Source: an uncultured Rhizobiaceae group bacterium
Lineage (GTDB): Bacteria > Pseudomonadota > Alphaproteobacteria > Rhizobiales > Rhizobiaceae
Direction: 5' to 3'
DNA length: 64,000 nucleotides
NCBI GenBank assembly: GCA_937930635.1
Contig: CALHCF010000010.1
Coordinates: forward strand, 27,855 to 91,854
The notes under the pieces were generated by a model. The model was given only the letters and a program-made list of their open reading frames with translations, did no database searches and was not told where the DNA came from. This document shows positions 61,546-64,000 of this stretch, piece after piece. Position 1 is the first letter of the stretch. Every line of letters starts with the position of its first letter. Made by a program: the position numbers and the translations under genes.

Positions 61546-62472
61546 ATGAAAACCCATGACAGTGTGGGGCGTGGTTTATTCGCACCATATACTCAAAAAC
61601 CGTTGGTCAATTTTGTTCCCAACCCACGACAGGTGCGTTGGCTGCAATGGTTGAACCTGCATGGATTGGCTTCAACCAAGTACCTGCATGAGTGCACCAG
61701 TGGAACCCATCGCTGCGTGCAAACTACCAGTCGCATGCTACGGCAATTGTATGATGGTCAACTCATCATGAAACCAAGGCAACAGCGGGCAACCACTTCT
61801 GCAGACAGCAACTTCACCATCTATGCCCTTTCCGAACGTGGAGCAGTCTATCTCAAAGACGCTGGATTGTGGGTCGATGCAATACAACCAACTGGACATT
61901 GGGTGCATCAATACATGGTGGCCTGTATTGCGGCTTCCTTGCACCTCACGTGCCAGCGCGCCGGATTGCAATTCATTCCTGGTCATAAAATAACTCAGCA
62001 ACTGGCGGTCAAGATACCGTATGACTGGAACGGTCGTCGTTATGAAAACACCCTCATACCCGACAGCCTATTTGCTATTAGATACCCTACCGGTTTCATC
62101 GCCTATGCCTTGGAAGCTGATCGCAGCACCGAAACCATTGACCCCACGTCGCCCTATCGCAAATCAGTCCGCCGCAATGTTCGGCAATATGAGAACTTGG
62201 TAGGTACCGGACGATACAAAGAGGTCTTCAATCTCAATTGCCCGCTGATGGTGCTGAACGTTACGGTGTCCGACACGCGCGCCCGCAGATGCCTTGAAAT
62301 ACTGTGTGAGGAAACCGGAGCTTGCCGATATCATCTCTTTGCAGTGGTGCCAGAGTTTCGCACCCCATTTAGACCACCAAAGTACCTGCTGAACCATCTG
62401 TTTGATCAACCGCTTACGCGCGCGGGAATGGCACCGTTTTCTATTTTGTCTGGTGGCAACAACAATAAGTGA
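61546..62472 (+). CDS. Replication-relaxation family protein
   Basis: A 308-residue protein that fits the replication-relaxation family (PF13814): a winged-helix N-terminus (PRQVRWLQWLNLHGLASTKY, FTIYALSERGAVYL) and a C-terminal PD-(D/E)xK-like nuclease fold, with TLIPDSLFAI, a YALEADRST block and LVGTGRYKEVF. Members are found on mobilisable elements and are thought to start DNA transfer or replication. ATG 61546 starts seven bases after the ATPase stop, so the two form one unit. Confidence 0.75.
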   Translation: MKTHDSVGRGLFAPYTQKPLVNFVPNPRQVRWLQWLNLHGLASTKYLHECTSGTHRCVQTTSRMLRQLYDGQLIMKPRQQRATTSADSNFTIYALSERGAVYLKDAGLWVDAIQPTGHWVHQYMVACIAASLHLTCQRAGLQFIPGHKITQQLAVKIPYDWNGRRYENTLIPDSLFAIRYPTGFIAYALEADRSTETIDPTSPYRKSVRRNVRQYENLVGTGRYKEVFNLNCPLMVLNVTVSDTRARRCLEILCEETGACRYHLFAVVPEFRTPFRPPKYLLNHLFDQPLTRAGMAPFSILSGGNNNK

Positions 62473-62588
62473 TCAAGGCTCATAGGGCTTCATTCACATC
62501 GCACCAATCCCATTGCTCGCCATTCCAAACGGTGACGCCGTGACGCAGGTGCGCTTTCCTGATGAGGTTAAACAGCAAGGAGAAAGTC

Positions 62589-62777
62589 ATGTTTTTCAGA
62601 AGAAAAAAGTCATCATCGGCGAACCGCTCCGCCTCTACACATCGGACACGGGTAAGAGGAGGAAGGGTGCGATACTACGCGAAGAGTTCGCTTCGGCGGA
62701 AAATAAAGAAGGGAATGCGAAGGCACGGGGGTTCCAAAAAGGCTCGCCGTAAAGCCTGTTCAGCTGGTTGGTTCTAG
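62589..62777 (+). CDS. Very small, extremely basic protein
   Basis: A 62-residue ORF starting MFFRRKKSSSANRSASTHRT, with more than a third Arg/Lys and almost no acids. AAGGAG stands six bases before ATG 62589, a strong ribosome-binding site, which is the main reason to call it. It lies ~115 bases after the replication-relaxation gene, on the same strand, and precedes a terminator. It could be a nucleoid-associated, RNA-binding or DNA-compaction protein. No homologue recognised. Confidence 0.45.
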   Translation: MFFRRKKSSSANRSASTHRTRVRGGRVRYYAKSSLRRKIKKGMRRHGGSKKARRKACSAGWF

Positions 62778-62866
62778 AACCTCAACACGCATTCGTTGTT
62801 CTTAGTTCCAAGACTGGAATAAGCAGCAAATACCGTCGCAAATCGATAAAGATGAATTTGTGTCCC

Positions 62867-62892
62867 GTCACGTATCTGAACGTATACGTGAC
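62867..62892. repeat. 9-bp inverted repeat in the element
   Basis: GTCACGTAT (62867-62875) and ATACGTGAC (62884-62892) are perfect inverted arms with an eight-base spacer, in the 169-base gap between convergent genes. Size and symmetry fit a protein-binding site (operator or nic/oriT half-site). The arms do not carry a T-tract, so it is not a terminator. Confidence 0.6.
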
Positions 62893-62910
62893 AGCGCAAC
62901 CATCGCCAAA

Positions 62911-62942
62911 GCCGCCGCCTTCCCTGAGTGCGGCGGTTTTTT
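62911..62942 (+). terminator. Intrinsic terminator of the relaxation/basic-protein transcript
   Basis: CCGCCGC (62912-62918) pairs with GCGGCGG (62930-62936) around TTCCCTGAGT-type loop, followed by six T on the plus strand. It separates the plus-strand block from the convergent ATPase gene. Confidence 0.82.
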
Positions 62943-62946
62943 GTCT

Positions 62947-64000
62947 CTAAAGCACTGTATTCGCAGAGAACACTCGGCTACTGACTCCGTTGACCATAAT
63001 TTTGGTGAAGTACTCGTAATTGGCCAATTGCACCAAATCTCGTGGCAACGGCACATCCCCACCAAACTGTTTGGCCAACACGAGTGCGTCTTTGGCACCC
63101 AAACGAAATGCCAAAAGCGTTCCCACGTTTCCCATGACAGATTCAAACACGCCCTTTTCCAGTTGGGCGTTGTATTGCGTGCTGGCGATAAGACCGAGGC
63201 GGTACTTGCGAAGTTCAGACAGCAGATTGGCAAAGGCCAAGGTGGTGAAGTTGTGGAACTCATCAAGGTAGAGGAAGTACGGTTGTCTTTGATGCTCTGG
63301 TTGGTTCTGACGGCTGTATGCCGCTAGCCCAAAGCTGGAGACGATCAGACCACCGAGAATGTTGGCGACGTCCGCTCCCAGTCTGCCCTTTCCCAGATTG
63401 ACTATCAGTGTGGTGCCTTGGTCCATCAGTTGACGAAACCGCAGTGGTTGCTTTGGTGTACAGATGGATTCTCTAACCACCGGATGGGCCAAGAACGCTC
63501 CCAGCTTGTTGGCAATGGGAGCCACGCCATCAACGGCGGTCTTGTAGTTCATGGCGGGGTATTCTTTTTCCCAGAAGTGCCGCACTTGTGGGTCAGTGAT
63601 GTATGAAACCACCTCCTTGCGAAAGCTGACGGTTAGAAACATCGGCATGATGTCAGCGATGGTGGAGTTAGGACGCTCTAGAAGGGCAAGGATGGAATAG
63701 CGCAGCAGATGCTCCATTCTGGCTCCCCACGCATCGCTCCATTGTTTCTTCAGCGTCTCGATAAGACCGGATGCCACCAAGGGTCTGTGGGCATCTGAGA
63801 CGGTGGTGATGGGATTGTATCCGTATGGGGAAGCTGGATCAGCCACATCCCAGTAGAGTACGTCACAATCCACCTTTGCTCGAACCAATCCGGCTAAATC
63901 GCCGTGGGGATCAAGCAAACAAAAGCCCTGACCGTGCACAGCATCTTGCAACATCATATTGGCCATCAAGGTTGATTTACCCGTACCGGTTTGACCAATG
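62947..64000 (-). CDS. Partial second conjugation-type ATPase (TraG/VirD4-like)
   Basis: The frame continues past the right edge; the N-terminus is missing. Visible from the edge inward: Walker A IGQTGTGKSTLMAN, FCLLDPHGDLAGLVRAKVD, WDVADPASPYGYNP, a Walker B YFLYLDEFHNF, and GLIASTQYNAQLEKGVFESV. The DPHGDL and DEFHNF blocks are typical of type IV coupling proteins and HerA-like helicases that pump DNA. It is on the opposite strand to the other ATPase and converges on the small basic ORF. Two different coupling-type ATPases in one element is unusual. Confidence 0.8.
   Translation of the reverse strand, partial: IGQTGTGKSTLMANMMLQDAVHGQGFCLLDPHGDLAGLVRAKVDCDVLYWDVADPASPYGYNPITTVSDAHRPLVASGLIETLKKQWSDAWGARMEHLLRYSILALLERPNSTIADIMPMFLTVSFRKEVVSYITDPQVRHFWEKEYPAMNYKTAVDGVAPIANKLGAFLAHPVVRESICTPKQPLRFRQLMDQGTTLIVNLGKGRLGADVANILGGLIVSSFGLAAYSRQNQPEHQRQPYFLYLDEFHNFTTLAFANLLSELRKYRLGLIASTQYNAQLEKGVFESVMGNVGTLLAFRLGAKDALVLAKQFGGDVPLPRDLVQLANYEYFTKIMVNGVSSRVFSANTVL

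Noticed and set aside
62860..63327. A 155-residue plus-strand frame opposite the second ATPase
   Set aside because: Shadow of the conserved ATPase; it also begins within a palindrome and crosses the terminator.

Overview
The window looks like a chromosomal segment of an alphaproteobacterium, most likely Hyphomicrobiales (Rhizobiales) or a close marine relative. The support is family content: a general L-amino-acid transporter aapJQMP, a DUF2842 gene beside ctaA, a DUF3126 gene behind cysE, mitochondrial-like complex I accessory proteins (NDUFS4-like and NDUFS6-like), a transglutaminase-like cysteine peptidase, DUF2336 and PAS_5/PilZ regulators. No ribosomal RNA is present, so the genus cannot be named.

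Layout. 1-2.9 kb: the end of an exopolysaccharide locus (partial ParA/BY-kinase-like ATPase, CelD-like acetyltransferase, polysaccharide deacetylase). 2.9-6.2 kb: DUF2842, ctaA (heme A synthase), recJ. 6.3-11.7 kb: a tightly coupled atuA-like / acyl-CoA carboxylase beta / biotin-carboxylase alpha operon, followed by tRNA-Glu. 11.9-19 kb: a lipoprotein M15 peptidase, glyoxalase, sirtuin, a two-domain cold-shock protein, DUF192, tRNA-Pro, NDUFS4-like, tRNA-Arg, PAP2 phosphatase and cystathionine beta-lyase. 19.3-24.6 kb: aapJ, aapQ, aapM and an aapP whose ATPase is fused behind a helix-hairpin-helix module and a long Ala/Lys-rich histone-H1-like linker. 24.9-31.4 kb: NDUFS6-like Zn protein, two alpha/beta hydrolases, enoyl-CoA hydratase, cysE, a duplicated DUF3126 protein, gamma-carbonic anhydrase and a cysteine peptidase. 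31.8-41.2 kb: signalling and housekeeping genes (tandem PilZ, PAS_5, rhomboid, patatin, hisI, folE, iscU-like, yidD, a CapA protein with a very basic tail, cNMP-EAL). 41.4-55.2 kb: thrS, nitroreductase, flavin reductase, cspA, citE-like/maoC pair, DUF2336, nadK, a secreted Lys-rich protein, an exported caspase-like protease and pntA/pntB. 55.2-56.0 kb: LuxR-type regulator.

From about 56.4 kb to the end the window enters a putative integrated mobile element: tyrosine integrase, AlpA-like regulator, MT-A70 methyltransferase, an unknown gene, a membrane-anchored TraD/HerA-like ATPase, a replication-relaxation protein, a tiny very basic ORF, and a second coupling-protein-like ATPase running off the right edge. 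This is the least explained region.

The strongest oddities are the HhH/H1-like/ABC-ATPase fusion in the aap operon, the two-ATPase relaxation module of the right-hand element, extreme Lys/Arg tails on exported proteins, a duplicated DUF3126 domain, and several small intergenic repeats and hairpins, including two that share a purine-rich loop. All functions are read from motifs and family knowledge; no database search was possible.
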